DNA from: Lasiosphaeris hirsuta
Lineage: Eukaryota > Ascomycota > Sordariomycetes > Sordariales > Lasiosphaeriaceae
Length of the DNA: 64,000 bases
Direction: 5' to 3'
Assembly (NCBI GenBank): GCA_030549175.1
Contig: JAUKUA010000002.1
Location: forward strand, 6,076,001-6,140,000
Below the pieces are notes generated by a model. It was not told where the DNA came from and did no database searches. It worked only from the letters and a program-made list of their open reading frames with translations. The position numbers were made by a program, and so were the translations under genes. Shown in pieces: positions 35,672 to 47,357 of the stretch; within the stretch, counting starts at the first letter, position 1; every line of letters begins with the position of its first letter.

Positions 35672-36819
35672 ATGGTCAACTTCCTCCGAGTCCTTAGGCC
35701 CGGCCTGCCACTCGCAGCCATAACCCTGGCTGCCTCGCTTGACCTCCCTCCCCGTAGCCTGCCCAAGAAATGCCCACCATTCAAGGGGGGTGACTTCGCA
35801 ATTGACTATTTTCAGCTATACCCGGAGAATGCTGATTGGGATCAAGACCGTTGCGTGGTCTGGATTGGGTGAGTCCCCGTACCTTGCTACCTTTGGCATT
35901 TGGCCAACGTCTGATTATCGCCCCAAGCTGCGTTTGGAACGCTACAGTCGCCATCTACGACCCCTACGCACGCAAGGTGACACAGGTGCTCGAAATCCCA
36001 GGCACGTCGCACACAGGGTCGCAGCACATCGGCGGTGTCGCATGGGATCCCCACACGGGCCTGGTGACAATCCTGACGGACTCGGCACGGCCGTGGGAGA
36101 CGGGCGGCACCGACATCTCGGGCGAGCACCTGATCATCAAGTATGATGCGGTGCGCAAGAAGACGCTCTGGACGCTAAACATCTCCGACCTCACGCACGA
36201 GCGCTACGGCGGCTTTCAGGACATTGAGACGGACCGGCGCGGCAACACATACGTCGTAGGGTCATAGCCTGGAGCGGTGGTCCGGGCGGACTGACTCGGC
36301 AAGGCTGTCCGGCCGTGGTACTTGCCGGACCCGCTGCCGCCGACAACAAAGATGGGGTTTGGCGGGCTGGCAGCGGTGCCGGGCACGGAGATTCTGCTGT
36401 CGGTTGACGGGGACGGACGCCTATATCGCTTCGACATGCGCGACGACGTGGGAAAGCCGGTGTCGGTGCCCGCGGTCCCCGATGTGCGGTACACGTTCAA
36501 CGATGCTGTCTACTTGCCGCCCAAGTATGGCGGGCGGGTGCTGCTGAATTCTGTAGGGCTGGATGGTGTCCAGGTGCTTCGGTCGCAGGACAAGTGGGAC
36601 ACGGCAGAGAATATGGGCACCATTCCTCACCGAACGTCGCCGGAGCACAACGGGATTGTAGTGACGGCGACGGTGCAGATTGGGGAACCCGGTTCCATCT
36701 ACACCAACCTGGGTTTCTGGGATCAGCCGTGGGTTCCTGGAACTGTGGCAGGGAATCGGACCGCGTTCCCGATGCCCGACATCACCAAGGAGATTGAGGC
36801 CTTATTGACGTTGAAATAA
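35672..36819 (+). pseudogene. Tri14-like secreted propeller protein, disabled by two stops
   Basis: ATG 35672 opens a signal-peptide-like start (MVNFLRVLRPGLPLAAITLA), then KCPPFKGGDFAIDYFQLYPE. A 59-nt intron (35869-35927) joins in frame to WNATVAIYDPYARKV, then SHTGSQHIGGVAWDP, YGGFQDIETD and, further on, FNDAVYLPPKYGGRVLLNS and TAGNRTAFPMPD? -type residues near the end. This order is that of the SMP-30-like / Tri14 family, named from trichothecene clusters but widespread in fungi and of unclear biochemical role. Two in-frame stops, TAG 36265-36267 and TGA 36292-36294, lie 27 bases apart mid-protein; both can arise by single C-to-T changes. The rest of the frame is otherwise intact, implying recent loss or an unrecognised intron; no splice signals flank the stops. 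Confidence 0.65.
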
Positions 36820-37743
36820 TGCGGAGCTGGAAAACGAACTTGGGAACTTGGGTCATATCTCTTACATCGTGCGGCCAACTGTTGCGTGCATGCGAGACTT
36901 CACCGTATTATGGATGAATATTGACCGAGAAGAGGCTGTAGGCACCCGGCAGCGAAAGTGAGAGCCATCACTCATTCATAACACCGCATTGCCCACACTC
37001 TTCTGCACTACCCGCATACACACCGTCTAGTCTTCCATTCGGATCCTTTTCCCTTCATGCTAATCCCAGTCCGCATATATCTATCACCTTTACGCTATAC
37101 GCGCTCTTACGCTATACGCGCTCTTACGCTAATGCTGTGGTAACCATGTCGTGGAACACTTGGCAACCTGCACTTCTTACCTTCGTGCTGTGATTGACAC
37201 GGGGTCGCCCGAATACAGACATATCTTCCAGCAGACTGCCTTCCCCTCTCCCCTGGCAAGGAATTCGGAAGCTTCATCAGATCGACTTCATGGGAGATAG
37301 TTCTACCCCCTGGAGTATACAATTGGATGTACCCGACAATGATTGAATCAAGGATCCTTGTCTGACTTGGCACACCTTGCTAGCCGCAACCTGTTCTAGG
37401 TAGGCTTGTCGACACGACTTTGATTCTTTCCCGTGTCTTGGTATGCTCGCTCTACATCGAGTTGGAGCTGTGGAGGCATTGCATCTAGCATCTACATCCG
37501 AGCTGATAAGTCAAGCGTGGCATGCCCATGCATGGTCATATGCGCGGGGACCCCAAGTCGACTGCACAGTTCGCAGTCATGGAGGAGAAAGAGGGTGGAG
37601 AAGCTCCGGCGTTGGCCCGTGGCTTCTGCGTAAATGGTCTTGGGTGGTATGTATCTAGCGTTCAAGGTTGCTCCCCCACCTCTCATCTCGCGGTAGGGAC
37701 TTACGGGGCGTCGCGAGACCCACGATCAGGATACACGAACAAG
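36820..37743. other. Intergenic with a 17-bp tandem repeat
   Basis: A 17-bp unit (acgctatacgcgctctt) occurs twice, with a partial third copy, at about 37092-37131. No gene recognised. Confidence 0.45.
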
Positions 37744-38638
37744 ATGAACTCTGACATGACTATACCGAGAGAGATAGCTAGTGGCCTCTCGCCCTATCTT
37801 GTAGGGGCCCCACTGGCCCTTTTCATTTACCTCGTACGGTATTACCTCTCCGCGGGCCACCGACTTTGACGGTACCCTCCACGCCGCGGAGAAGCTGCTT
37901 GACTATTTCTCGTTAGTGAGGTGCATACCCTTCCTCGACCACCTGTTGGACAAGGGCTGTCTATTACAGCTCTTCCGGCTTCTCTGGTGGTCTTAGCGGT
38001 CTTGCCTCTGCCTGCGTCAGCCGGCTGGTCGCACGATACTAAGGCGCCGACGTGACGCACCACCATACCACGCAGCCAGACTATACTTGGATCTCTTCAT
38101 AGAGGCCAAGGCCGCGGACTCACCGCCGCCCAGTGCCCGTTGAGCCTCAGGTAGGCGCGCGCCATACCGCACCTCGAGAGCATCACACGCGAGGCCCTGC
38201 GCTACCTCCCTGGAGTATCGCTGGGGCTGGAGCGTTACGTCCCCGCTGGCGGGCAGCGCTTGGCCTCCCCCTCTTCGACCTCGTCTCAGCTCCCAGCGAG
38301 CACGGTCCTGGCCTTCAGCCCCTTCATCATCTGCCAGAACCGGGGCGTATGGGATGACTACCCCAACGACTTCTGCCCAAGGCGGTGACTGAGGGCCGAT
38401 GGGGAAACCGAGCAGACGTTGGCGCAGCGGCTGCGGACCATGAATGATGCAGATCTCAGCTTCGGCGCTAGCAGCCGCACTTGCATCGGCAGGCACTTGG
38501 GAGTTGTGCAGGCATACAAGGTCGTTGCGACGCTGGCGCTGTGCTACGCATAACACTAAGCTGGTGCATCCGGAGCGCGAGTGGACCGTCATCAAGAGCT
38601 GGTTTCCGTGCCAAAGGGGCTTAACGTACGCATGGTGA
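37744..38638 (+). pseudogene. Cytochrome P450 pseudogene
   Basis: An N-terminal membrane anchor (SPYLVGAPLALFIYLVRYYL, about 37790-37850) is followed by a stop, then by noncoding-looking sequence. P450 parts then follow in order in the plus strand: LDLFIEAKAADSPPP (about 38090-38135), ESITREALRYLPGVSLGLER (K-helix ExxR, about 38175-38235), GGQ, STVLAFSPFIICQNRGVW, and the haem-binding loop FGASSRTCIGRHLG (38461-38502). In that loop the usual conserved Gly is Ser. A frame change follows near 38550, then WTVIKSWFPCQRGLTYAW to the end. Most of the middle of the protein, including the I-helix, is missing and there are further stops (one after PRR, one at 38551). The K-helix and C-terminal style resemble pisatin-demethylase-like P450s. 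It cannot encode an active enzyme. It lies beside the Tri14-like pseudogene, suggesting a lost secondary-metabolism cluster. Confidence 0.75.
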
Positions 38639-39439
38639 GAAGGGTGGCTTAGCCACGTAACGACGTAACGGACCTCAAGTACTTCTTACGTTTATCTCTA
38701 TGAGGTGTGAAGGGTATGAGTTACCGACGGAAAAAAAAACACCGGTCAGATCATGTACATCAAGACCACTTCAAGTGACGATAGTGTTGTAGACTGCGAT
38801 TTCTGGTCCGTAGTACGACATCGGCTGCATTTCAACCCGGTATTTCAGGTGCCTTTGGGTAACGGTGACATCCAATAGTTGGCGGCTCTGGAAAACCACG
38901 CAGCTGGCCACGAGTGACTCTCTTTGACTGATTAACTCGAAATTAAAAACTGGCAAGCTTGAGCGGCTCAATTCCCTAATGTCATTGTATCTCTGCTCTC
39001 TTTGCTGTTTGTCAGTAAGCAACTTATTTAGCCAGCTGACGACAAGCAAATCTTGAATAGAAGCTTTCCACCACTTGCCAATTCACGACGGCAAACCCCA
39101 CCACGATATGGCAACGCCGGTCTGGCGGATGACAGAGGTCGGTATTTCCGCAGACTTTTCGGCTGCCTGGGCCGGTGTGAGCAATTCAGTCATGCGCGAC
39201 CGGCATTCTTACATCGATTGGTGAAGCAACACTGGTGCAATTTACAGTTTGGAAGTGTTAGTGCTTATGTGAGGTCAACGGCAGCCAGTCGCGGGTCGAT
39301 GTCGCCACGACGAACCACAGCCATGATTTAGCTGGTAGAATAATAGGGGGAGGGCAGCTCGACCAAATCCGGCAATTTAGCGAAACGGGGCAGGTAGGTA
39401 GGCAGCGATATTTGCGAGGCTTCCCGTTGCTTCAAACAG
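38639..39439. other. Intergenic region upstream of secreted-protein gene
   Basis: No gene supported. A 92-codon minus-strand frame at 38771-39049 has no family resemblance. Confidence 0.4.
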
Positions 39440-39447
39440 TATATAAG
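39440..39447 (+). promoter_or_regulatory. TATA box of the small secreted protein gene
   Basis: TATATAAG stands 123 bp before the ATG at 39570 and is followed by a CT/CA-rich leader, the classical layout of a strongly transcribed fungal gene. Inferred from sequence only. Confidence 0.5.
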
Positions 39448-39569
39448 TACTCAGGCCTCATCCTAAGAAGCGTTCCTTCGTTCGGCGTCATCACCACCGC
39501 CAGTCATCCAGACGACACAGCAACAGCCCACCACGCTAACCATTCTTTTTAAAAACGACAACCTACAAG

Positions 39570-40152
39570 ATGCGTACCACCATGATCTCCATTGCCTTTG
39601 CGGCCCTTGGCCAGCTCTCCGTCGCTCTTCCGGCCCTGGGACAGCAGTCCGCTGAGGTGTCCGAAGTTGCCGCTCGCTCGTGCGTATTGGATAACTGTCC
39701 CCGAAAGACCAATTCTAAACACATCAACAGCAACGTGGCTAGGGCCATCACTCACCTGTTCGTCTGCGATAGCCTGAACTTTCAGGGCCGCTGCGAGAAC
39801 CTGGAGACTGAGACCAACCGTTGCTGTGAGTAACCAACAGCGATGAATTCAGCCTTGGCGACACAAGCCAAACATTGGGGAGTTTTGTACCTGACACGAT
39901 GCAAATTCTAGACAATCTTTTCAACAACTGGAATGACGTGATTTCTTCTCTTGGCCCCGATCAAGGAACCACCTGCACAATCTATGAGTATGTTCTACTG
40001 GATATCTGCGCTATATTATCATGCTAATGCAAGAATGACACAGGAACTTTGACTGCCAGGGCCGTAGTGTCGGTGGCATTGTCAATCCCGGCCTATTCAA
40101 CCTCAACGAGTGGAACTTCAACGACATCACTAGCTCCTACAGGTGCTCGTAA
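39570..40152 (+). CDS. Small secreted cysteine-rich protein (beta/gamma-crystallin-like)
   Basis: Three exons (39570-39825, 39912-39987, 40044-40152) give 146 residues with all junctions in phase. A signal peptide is evident (MRTTMISIAFAALGQLSVALP, with cleavage likely near residues 19-25). The mature part has eight cysteines, enough for four disulfides. The spacing SCVLDNC, VCDSLNFQGRC, NRCYN, TTCTIYENFDCQGRS and a final SYRCS is duplicated in pattern: aromatic-x-F-x-G-x-C followed by a Ser/Asn turn, like the two Greek-key motifs of beta/gamma-crystallin-fold proteins. Small secreted proteins of this size and Cys content are typical effector or antimicrobial candidates; no specific function can be assigned. 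It is intact, with a good TATA box, in a neighbourhood otherwise full of pseudogenes. Confidence 0.75.
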
Positions 40153-41952
40153 TCAGATCACAATGATTGCACCGCAAATGAGGTACTGTGCAATGCTCAA
40201 TGTGGATTGAAGGAGAAGGGAAGATGCATGGATGTATAAAGCCGAGGTGATGAGAAGAAAATAGCTGTCCTGTGTACTAGAGAACAAAATTGATACCTAT
40301 CTATCGATGTACCTAGGTTAGATCTACCTATTCCGTGATGAGAGAGGTGAGGTAGTTAGTGGTGGCTATAGCATATACCGATATTAACTATCCGTCCACT
40401 TCTTGCTCATAATGATCCTTCCTTCACAGCCTGATAGTTTCCTTGTTATTCACTTGGGTCAACACCCACCCCGCGCACCCTGTGCACCCTACGCGCGGCG
40501 CTCTCTACCGGCTGTAAGCGCGTAATTCAGAGCTATTCACACATCCAACACACGTAGAGCTAGCCGCACGCTTTCAATGTGCTCAACTGCCGCCATTTAC
40601 AGCCTTTTCTACGCACTTGAATCGTCTTTCACCCACGCACAACACTTGGCTCTAAAGCGCGCAATTCGACTATTTACCGCTTTTTCCACACCAAAGGCTT
40701 GGCTATGACACTGCAAAACGTTTAGCGCTTCGTAGGGCTCAAACCATCCCTACAAAACAACATGCCTCAGTGTTATGATTCCAATGTGGACACGCGCTCC
40801 AGCCCCCGAAATTTCTGGCGTGCAGCCCGAGTCGAGTCGGCCGGCCAAGATTGCCTCTGTACCTCTCCGATATGTGCGCCATATTTAATTGCTGGCGCAG
40901 GCAGCGCCGTGACCTCTCTCTCCATTTGTCGGCGCGGTGGCTCGTCCCCGGGCGCCCGGTGATTTTCATTCCGGCCGTGGTCCCGGGGCTGGTTTGCCGT
41001 GCCGACAGAAGTGGGGGCTTCTTTGGCCTGCTCAGTCTGTTGGGGTTGGTGGGACCATGTGTGGTCTTACCGGTGGTGACAGGAGATCGCAGTCAGGGAG
41101 GTCCCGAGGTTGGGAGACTGAGGAGTCGACCGAGACACCTAGACATTAAGTCTCTCTATCCTCAACAAGCCGTTAGCACGCGCGGCCAGCCCTGTCAAGA
41201 GCATGTTGTTGACTGCGGCGCATGGGCAAGCCCGACAAGTATGGGTCGCTGGATGACAACACCAGCTACGATCAAATGCCTGAGGACGCTAGGGACGATC
41301 AATTTGTTGGGAGGTTTGCAATGCAAAGTTTATGTGAATATACGGATCATGGAAGAGCATCAACTAAATGTGGCGAACTTGCTAGAGAGCTTGTTGGATG
41401 TGTCATGTGGGGCAAAAAGACACTAGGGAGGCGAGGGGGGGAGGGGGGGAGGGGAAGAAGAAGCGAAAAAAGCAAAATTCAAAACGCGCGGATGTGTGGT
41501 TTTGCCCCGAGGCAACATCACATGTCCTCGAAACTCACTTCTCATACAGTGCTGCACCTTCCTCGCTCTTCTACCGGCAGGCAACCTGGCATCCCACAAG
41601 TGGATCCTCGAGCCGTGACGCCAAAAAGTCTTTCTGCTCTCGACGAGGTGTAGCATGATTACACATCTTTTCCAATCTGAGTTTTGTCGTCATCACGGCG
41701 GCACCATAGAACAGCCAAGGGGGGCAACGAGGCTCAATGCATATCCCGACACGTGACTAACTGGATAGCGACACCGGGGCACTGGAACTAGCTCGAACAA
41801 GTTACAAAGGCCTCCAGAAGTTGCGGCAGTGGAAGCCTTCTTTCCCTTTATCTCCCCCCCCCCCCCCTTCATCCTCGTATAGACCATGTGCCGCGCAAAA
41901 CCAAAACCTCATAACAACCCGCCCCTCACTCTCGCGTTTTCTCCCTCAATTT
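40153..41952. other. 1.8-kb intergenic region
   Basis: Between the secreted-protein gene and the convergent unknown gene. Contains CA/CG-rich low-complexity sequence (40460-40700) and a C14 run at 41854-41867. Open frames up to 191 codons (40851-41426) show no domain, biased composition and no splice support, so none is annotated. Confidence 0.4.
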
Positions 41953-42947
41953 TCAGATCTCGCGCCATCCCCGCTGGATCAGAGCTTCAAGCTTCTTGTT
42001 CAACTTGTTTAGCTTGTGCCGGTCGACGCGCAGTCCCTGGCCGACGGCGAACTTTGTCCCATCGGCACGCACCGGCTGCTCTCCCTCAGCGAAGCGACCC
42101 CGGCAGTGAATGGGCTTGATCTTAGGATCGTCGAAAAGGGAGTAGTACCAAGGCCAGATTCGATCCCTACACTTAGGTCGGCAGGCAAACTTTTCCTCGT
42201 CCCAGTCATTGTCCCTGTTTTCCGCATATTTTCCATAGTCAGTCGGTTTGTTCATCTTTTATGTCATCTTGCTGATCGTAGAGAGGGGACAGGGCAAGGA
42301 AGGGAATGACATAAAAGAGGGAAAGGAAGAAAATTGGAAGCGGAAACAACGAACCAGAACCAAGTCTCCTCTGCGAGTACAGCTGCCACCTCGCGCGGCG
42401 CCAGGCGTGGCAGGCAGCGGTCAGCATCCTTTGTCCAGAACTGGAGGCGGAAAGTAGCCACGGGCTGTCCGCCGGCTGCGTCGTTGTAAAAGCGCAAGCG
42501 CACTTGGTGTTCGTGTTCAATCTGGTCGTGGCGTCCCGAGAGAGCCCGGGGACTGACCATGTGCCTGTAGTCCCAGCTGTGTAAGTCGGCCTGCCACTCC
42601 CAGTGGGTGCCGATGATGTTCGGTTTGCGCTGGGCCCCGTTCAGTTGCACCTGGCAAGTGGCCGTCCACGTTGAGCAGTGGAACTCGCCCTTGCGGCAGC
42701 ACTGCACCGATTCGGGCTTCGGGCACGACCCGAGCGGGAGATGTACTTCACGATACAGATTGGTCGTCGTCGGCGCCTTCTTGGGAGCGCCCTTTATCGG
42801 GGCCTTGGTAACAGTACCGCCAGAGACATGATCACCATGCCGGCCATGCTTCTCCACCAGCGTAACCTCACTCTTGACTGCCTGGTATGCGGGAGGAAGC
42901 TCTCCTTTCTCCGGAGCCGTATTCTTGTCGCCGCTGTGAGACATCAT
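41953..42947 (-). CDS. Hypothetical two-exon protein
   Basis: Exon 1 runs from ATG 42947 leftward to about 42340, exon 2 from 42255 to the stop at 41953. The intron donor is ambiguous (two GTs in phase near 42341-42344); the acceptor is cataaaag before MNKPTDYGKY. The protein is about 300 residues, soluble and basic. It has a polar Lys-rich start (MMSHSGDKNTAPEKGELPPA), a central part with a Cys group and several Trp (QCCRKGEFHCSTWTATC, HWEWQADLHSWDYRH), and a C-terminal part with WDEEKFACRPKCRDRIWPWY and a Lys/Leu helix. Cys and Trp spacing suggests a folded or metal-binding core. I do not recognise the family. The alternative start 36 codons upstream crosses a G14 run (42990-43003) and is less likely. 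Confidence 0.55.
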
Positions 42948-45653
42948 GGAGTTCGATGGCTGATTGGCACGGCGATGGAGTTGCTTAGCGGGGGGGGGGG
43001 GGGTCTGGGCGTCTAGACGATGTCCTGCTTTGGAGAGGAGAAGGGGAAACTCCAATCTGTGCGCTTGTCAGACTTTTATATCGGGGCTAGAAGCCCGGGG
43101 TTTGCTCACCATCTTGATAGCCAGGCGTTCGATAGTTTTCCAGTCGGATCAAAAGTAAGGACCGTCAAACTCTATGCAAGTTTGACTCATGCAATCTGCC
43201 GAAAGATAAGCCGGCAAGCATCGGAGAGGGCCATGTGATCCATGTCATCGTGTCCCGATTCCCGAGCACCGTAGAACAGATGGCCTTTTTCCTTTGCCAT
43301 TTCTTTGCTCATTCTGAATGGAAATCTTCAAAACCACCTAAAGTCGAGGTCCGGAGCCGGCGTGCAGGCTTCCAAAATGGCTGCATGCCCCCGAAGGGAC
43401 TGCAGGAATAGGACTTATAGAAATTGAGCTGATTGGCGGACATTGCAGCCAACGGGGCCTCTCACATGGTGCGTCGTACTTTCTTGACCGAAGCTGGGGA
43501 TATAAAGATGTGGCGTGAATCTAGAAGAATCAAGGGGTCCAAGATCAAGCACCCGTGCTCAAGGAGACCTAATTCTGGGGCTCGTAAATCGAAGCTGATG
43601 CCTATCTTATCCTGATTGAAGCCACCACCCAGGAGCGAAGGCGAGCCAAAAAAAAAAAAAAAAAAAAAAAAAAGAAGAAGAAAAAAGCAGGAGCAAGATG
43701 CTTTAGCCCCCCCCCCCCCCCCAACCCCTTCTCCTCTCTGTTTTCTCAACGCTCCAAACCCGCCAAACAGGCATGGAAACTACCAGGCGTCCGAATCTAT
43801 GAATTGAACCTGGAAGGCTAAAGGTACATCGATTGAGCGGGAAATAGTATATTTGTTGCCATTGTAGCAGTGGCAGTGAGTCCTCGTTTGCCAAAAGCCG
43901 AGAGCTACCAAATCTCCAAGGACCACAATAGCAGCCGTGAGCATTGACGTGCGCGCTAACATGGCACCACAAAGACATTAGGTCAGAGTATCACACTACA
44001 CATCCACACAGTTAGCGACTATGTCTCGATAGAATACCTAGGGCCGAAACCCCAGCCCGCTTAATCTGGCAGGGCAGGTCACCCTCCTTCCTGATTCGAT
44101 CTCCTGCAAGACTGCTACCCGCCCAGCCTACCACATGGTGCGGGCCGAGTGTCGAGAACCTTTGACATCTGGGCCGGTCTCTTTGCCCTGTTCCCCTGTT
44201 TCGGACGAGAACAATGGACTGCAGGCAACACAGCAGCGGAATCGGAATCTGATTTCCCCCGTCTGTGATCCCGCAGAACCCCCTGCTCCCGTGACTGCCG
44301 TCGCACAGCAAGCAGCGACAAGCGGACGGAGCGAACAACCCGCCTACCCAGACTTGGGCAGAAACAAACCGCAGGCCAGACACGTCCCCCCCTCCTAGGC
44401 CATTTCGAGGAGCTCTTGTGTCCGGCACGCCAGCGGTGTCTCGACCCCGCTCCCTGGCCCCGGGTAGCAGCGACCAGCCAGTTGGTTCGTCTTGTAGTAG
44501 GAGGGCACGGCGCACTCATCGGAAACGAACCAGTTTCGTGGCTGCCAAGTCACTCAAACGCACAACTAGGTTGCGACGCGACGGTAGTGCGATGTAGGAG
44601 CGGGGGAGCTCTTGCCTTTTTCGTCGGGGTGTGGTGTCGCAACGGCGTCTGTTTGTGTCTGTGCCACCTTGGGGGCAGGGAATCGCAAAGTGAACTTTGA
44701 GGGGCAGGAGCGAGACGGTGATACCGCGTAGGTAGGACATCATCACCACAGCTGGTCGGACAGAGCACGGTGCAAGAGGGGATGGCGACACATGGCGTGG
44801 TCCCAGATGGTGCAGTCGTGGTGTTGGGAGCCTGGGTCGCTTGCGGTCGGACCATCTGGGCACCTGCCATTCGAGCTGCTGCTGCCGTGGGGTTTGGTGG
44901 GCTGGTGAGGAAAAGAGCACTTGTTCCCAAGCATCCCCAAAGGACGGGGGTGGGTGACCCGTTACCGGGCCGAAGGGATTTGCCCGATGGATGCCTTCCC
45001 GGTTGCGTGCCTGACTGGTGGGTGCCTGCTGCCCTGGGTCAACCTACACAGCCCGGTCGCCCTGCCTGTCAAACTGGCCCAGGGGCAGACCCTGGTTTCA
45101 GGCCGCCCCCACAACTTCATCTACATTTCTGCATTTGCATTCCGTTTTCTACTTTTCGCGTCGACCTTCGAAGGCACCAAAGTCGCTGTCCACGCTGCGT
45201 TACACACGAGACAAAATCCAAATGAGGGCTTCAGGGGACCAACCGGAGACGGAGCCACGAGCGGGGGTCTTGCGTCGCACCACCATTGGAGGTCGGATAG
45301 AACCGAGCAGCGATGGCGGGATGGCTGGATGGTTGTCTGCATTTGGGGAGCGTAGCCTGGTGGTGGTTTGATTGACGTGACTAGGACTCGGAGGTTAGGC
45401 GACCAGAGGCGACCAGACGCGGCCAAGAGGCGAGGGCGGCGCCCCTCTCCATTTCTATTGGGGGCACTGCTCAGTGAACACAACGGAACCCAAGCGGGAT
45501 TGTGCGTCTTGTCCACCACCATGCCTTATTACTGCTGCAATAAGACTGACGCCCTCTTTTAGCCAGGACCAAATGGTTGCAAGTCTAAGTCCTTCCCCTC
45601 GGCTTCATCAAAATCCAGCTGCTGTATGTTTACGCTACCAAAGAGATGCCGCC
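42948..45653. other. 2.7-kb intergenic region with homopolymer tracts
   Basis: Contains G14 (42990-43003), A26 (43648-43673) and C16 (43707-43722) runs. From 44000 to 45600 the sequence is GC-rich with many short frames on both strands, none recognisable. It is the divergent upstream region of the unknown gene and the Clr5-domain gene. Long 5' regions are common for fungal regulators. Confidence 0.4.
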
Positions 45654-47357
45654 ATGAGATCGCCGGCCACATTTGCGACACAGCTCCGCTCGACGCCCGA
45701 AGCCGCCCGCGCCGATCCAGGGTCGGGACCGTCACTCGGGAGTCCTACAGAAATCACCCACATCACCCCGGAAACCAGCACCTCATCGCCACCCAGCCCA
45801 AACGGTGCCCCCTGGAACGAGCCAGCCTCGCAGTCGGACAACAGCGAAGACTCAGACCATGCATCGCCCGACCGCCCGCTGGTGCCGACCAGTGCGGCCG
45901 ACTGGGAGGCCAAAAAGGACGTTATCAACGAGCTGTACATGGCGCGGAACCTGATCCTCAACGACGTGATGGCCATCATGCTGTCCAAACACAACTTCAA
46001 AGCCACGTACGTTGCAGCCCCTTCCCGCGATGATGCGCACTCGTTTTGACATAATATCTCCGAATCCAGGGCGAGGATGTACAAGGGACAGTTCGCGAAA
46101 TGGGGGTGGAGCAAATACAACAAGTCGGGCAATGCTGCCACCGCGACACGGACGACCAAGTCGCGCACCGCCGTGGGAAGAAGACGGGCCAGCAACCCGC
46201 CCAGCCCCGAGCACGACCGCGTGTCCAAGCCGGTCGCCTCATCTCACCGCCCGCGGCCCAGCTTCACACCCAACCTGCTGCAGTTGCTCTTCGTCAAGGA
46301 CGAGACATACGAGATCGAGGCCGTTCTCAGCACTTACGGCGACTACATCAGCAGCTGGGCCACGCTGGAAACGCCATGGAAGGCCGAGTCGAGCGTGCCC
46401 GGCATCATGGCGCGCCAAGAGCAGTTCTCCATCCTGCAGAACATGCGCACCGCCCTCGATCACTTCGATCGCCAACAGCCACAACAGGGGGGCCGGATGC
46501 TCCGCCTCGCCTTTCTGCAGGTCGAGGAAGCGCTCGTCACCGGAGGCGGCTTCGAGGCCATCTGGGACTGCTGCCTCGCCATCCCCCAGCTTGTCCTCGC
46601 CCAGGGCTGGCTCGATATCCTCCTTATCTTCACGCGCTACTTGTATCACCTGACAACGCTCAAGCTGACGTCCGGACACCCCGTGGCACGCATCGCCCAG
46701 GCCATCTTCCGCCTCGCGCGCCGCGACCCAGCCCAGCTGCAGATGTACATCGCGGGCGGGTGGCGGCTGTGGATCGACCTCGTGAGGCGGCACCGCGGCG
46801 CCGAGGACATGGTCGCCATCCACCTCAAGCGCGGCTACGTCATCCTGCAACGGCCCGAGCCCAACGTCGTGCGCTCCCTGCTGCCCGACTTTGCGCTGTC
46901 GGTCGAGCACTCGCTCGCCACGCGCGGCGCCATCGAGACGACCAGCCGGGTCCTCGAGATGGAGATGCTGCTGGCGAGGATGTACATCCCCCTGTTCACC
47001 CCGGACACGACGGTGCGCGCCGAGGCGATGCTCAAGAGCCTCCTAGAGAGGGTGTCGACCAAGCCCGAGAACCGAGATTTGCCAGTGCACCAGTGGACCT
47101 ATATCGATCGCTATTTGTTTTTTAGTGCGTACCACTTCATGGCGTCGATTGCGGACTACAGCGGGGACCATAACAGGGCGGTGAACTATCGGAGGAAGAG
47201 TCTCGAGTCACCCAAGGATCTGTTCTGGTTGCAGACGGCCATGACGTTGGAGCAGTATCTTCGGTCCGAGGGGAGAATTGAGGAGGCGGCTGAGATTGAG
47301 AGGGAGAGAAACGAGGTGCCGCTGTTTATGTATTACGAGGATCCGGTCTGCGATTGA
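45654..47357 (+). CDS. Clr5-domain protein, putative transcriptional regulator
   Basis: Two exons (45654-46006 and 46070-47357), a 63-nt intron, 546 residues. The Clr5 domain spans about residues 81-140: ADWEAKKDVINELYMARNLI, LNDVMAIMLSKHNFKAT, then across the intron ARMYKGQFAKWGWSKYNKSG. This short helical domain is found at the N-terminus of many fungal proteins and is named from a Neurospora regulator of the cellulose response; DNA binding is assumed. The remaining 400 residues are mostly helical with TPR-like character (LEQYLRSEGRIEEAAEIERE near the end) and no known second domain. The N-terminal 80 residues are Ser/Pro-rich and disordered. An in-frame ATG 81 bases upstream (45573) is an alternative start. 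Confidence 0.8.

Noticed and set aside
38017..38595. 192-codon minus-strand frame
   Set aside because: It is antisense to the P450 remnant, whose K-helix and haem motifs read on the plus strand.
40851..41426. 191-codon plus-strand frame
   Set aside because: No domain, biased composition, no splice support and a competing frame overlaps it.
43648..43722. A26 and C16 tracts as a LINE or SINE tail
   Set aside because: No adjoining retroposon sequence or target duplication was found.
44000..45600. Many overlapping frames of 90-167 codons
   Set aside because: All in GC-rich sequence open on both strands; none resembles a known family.
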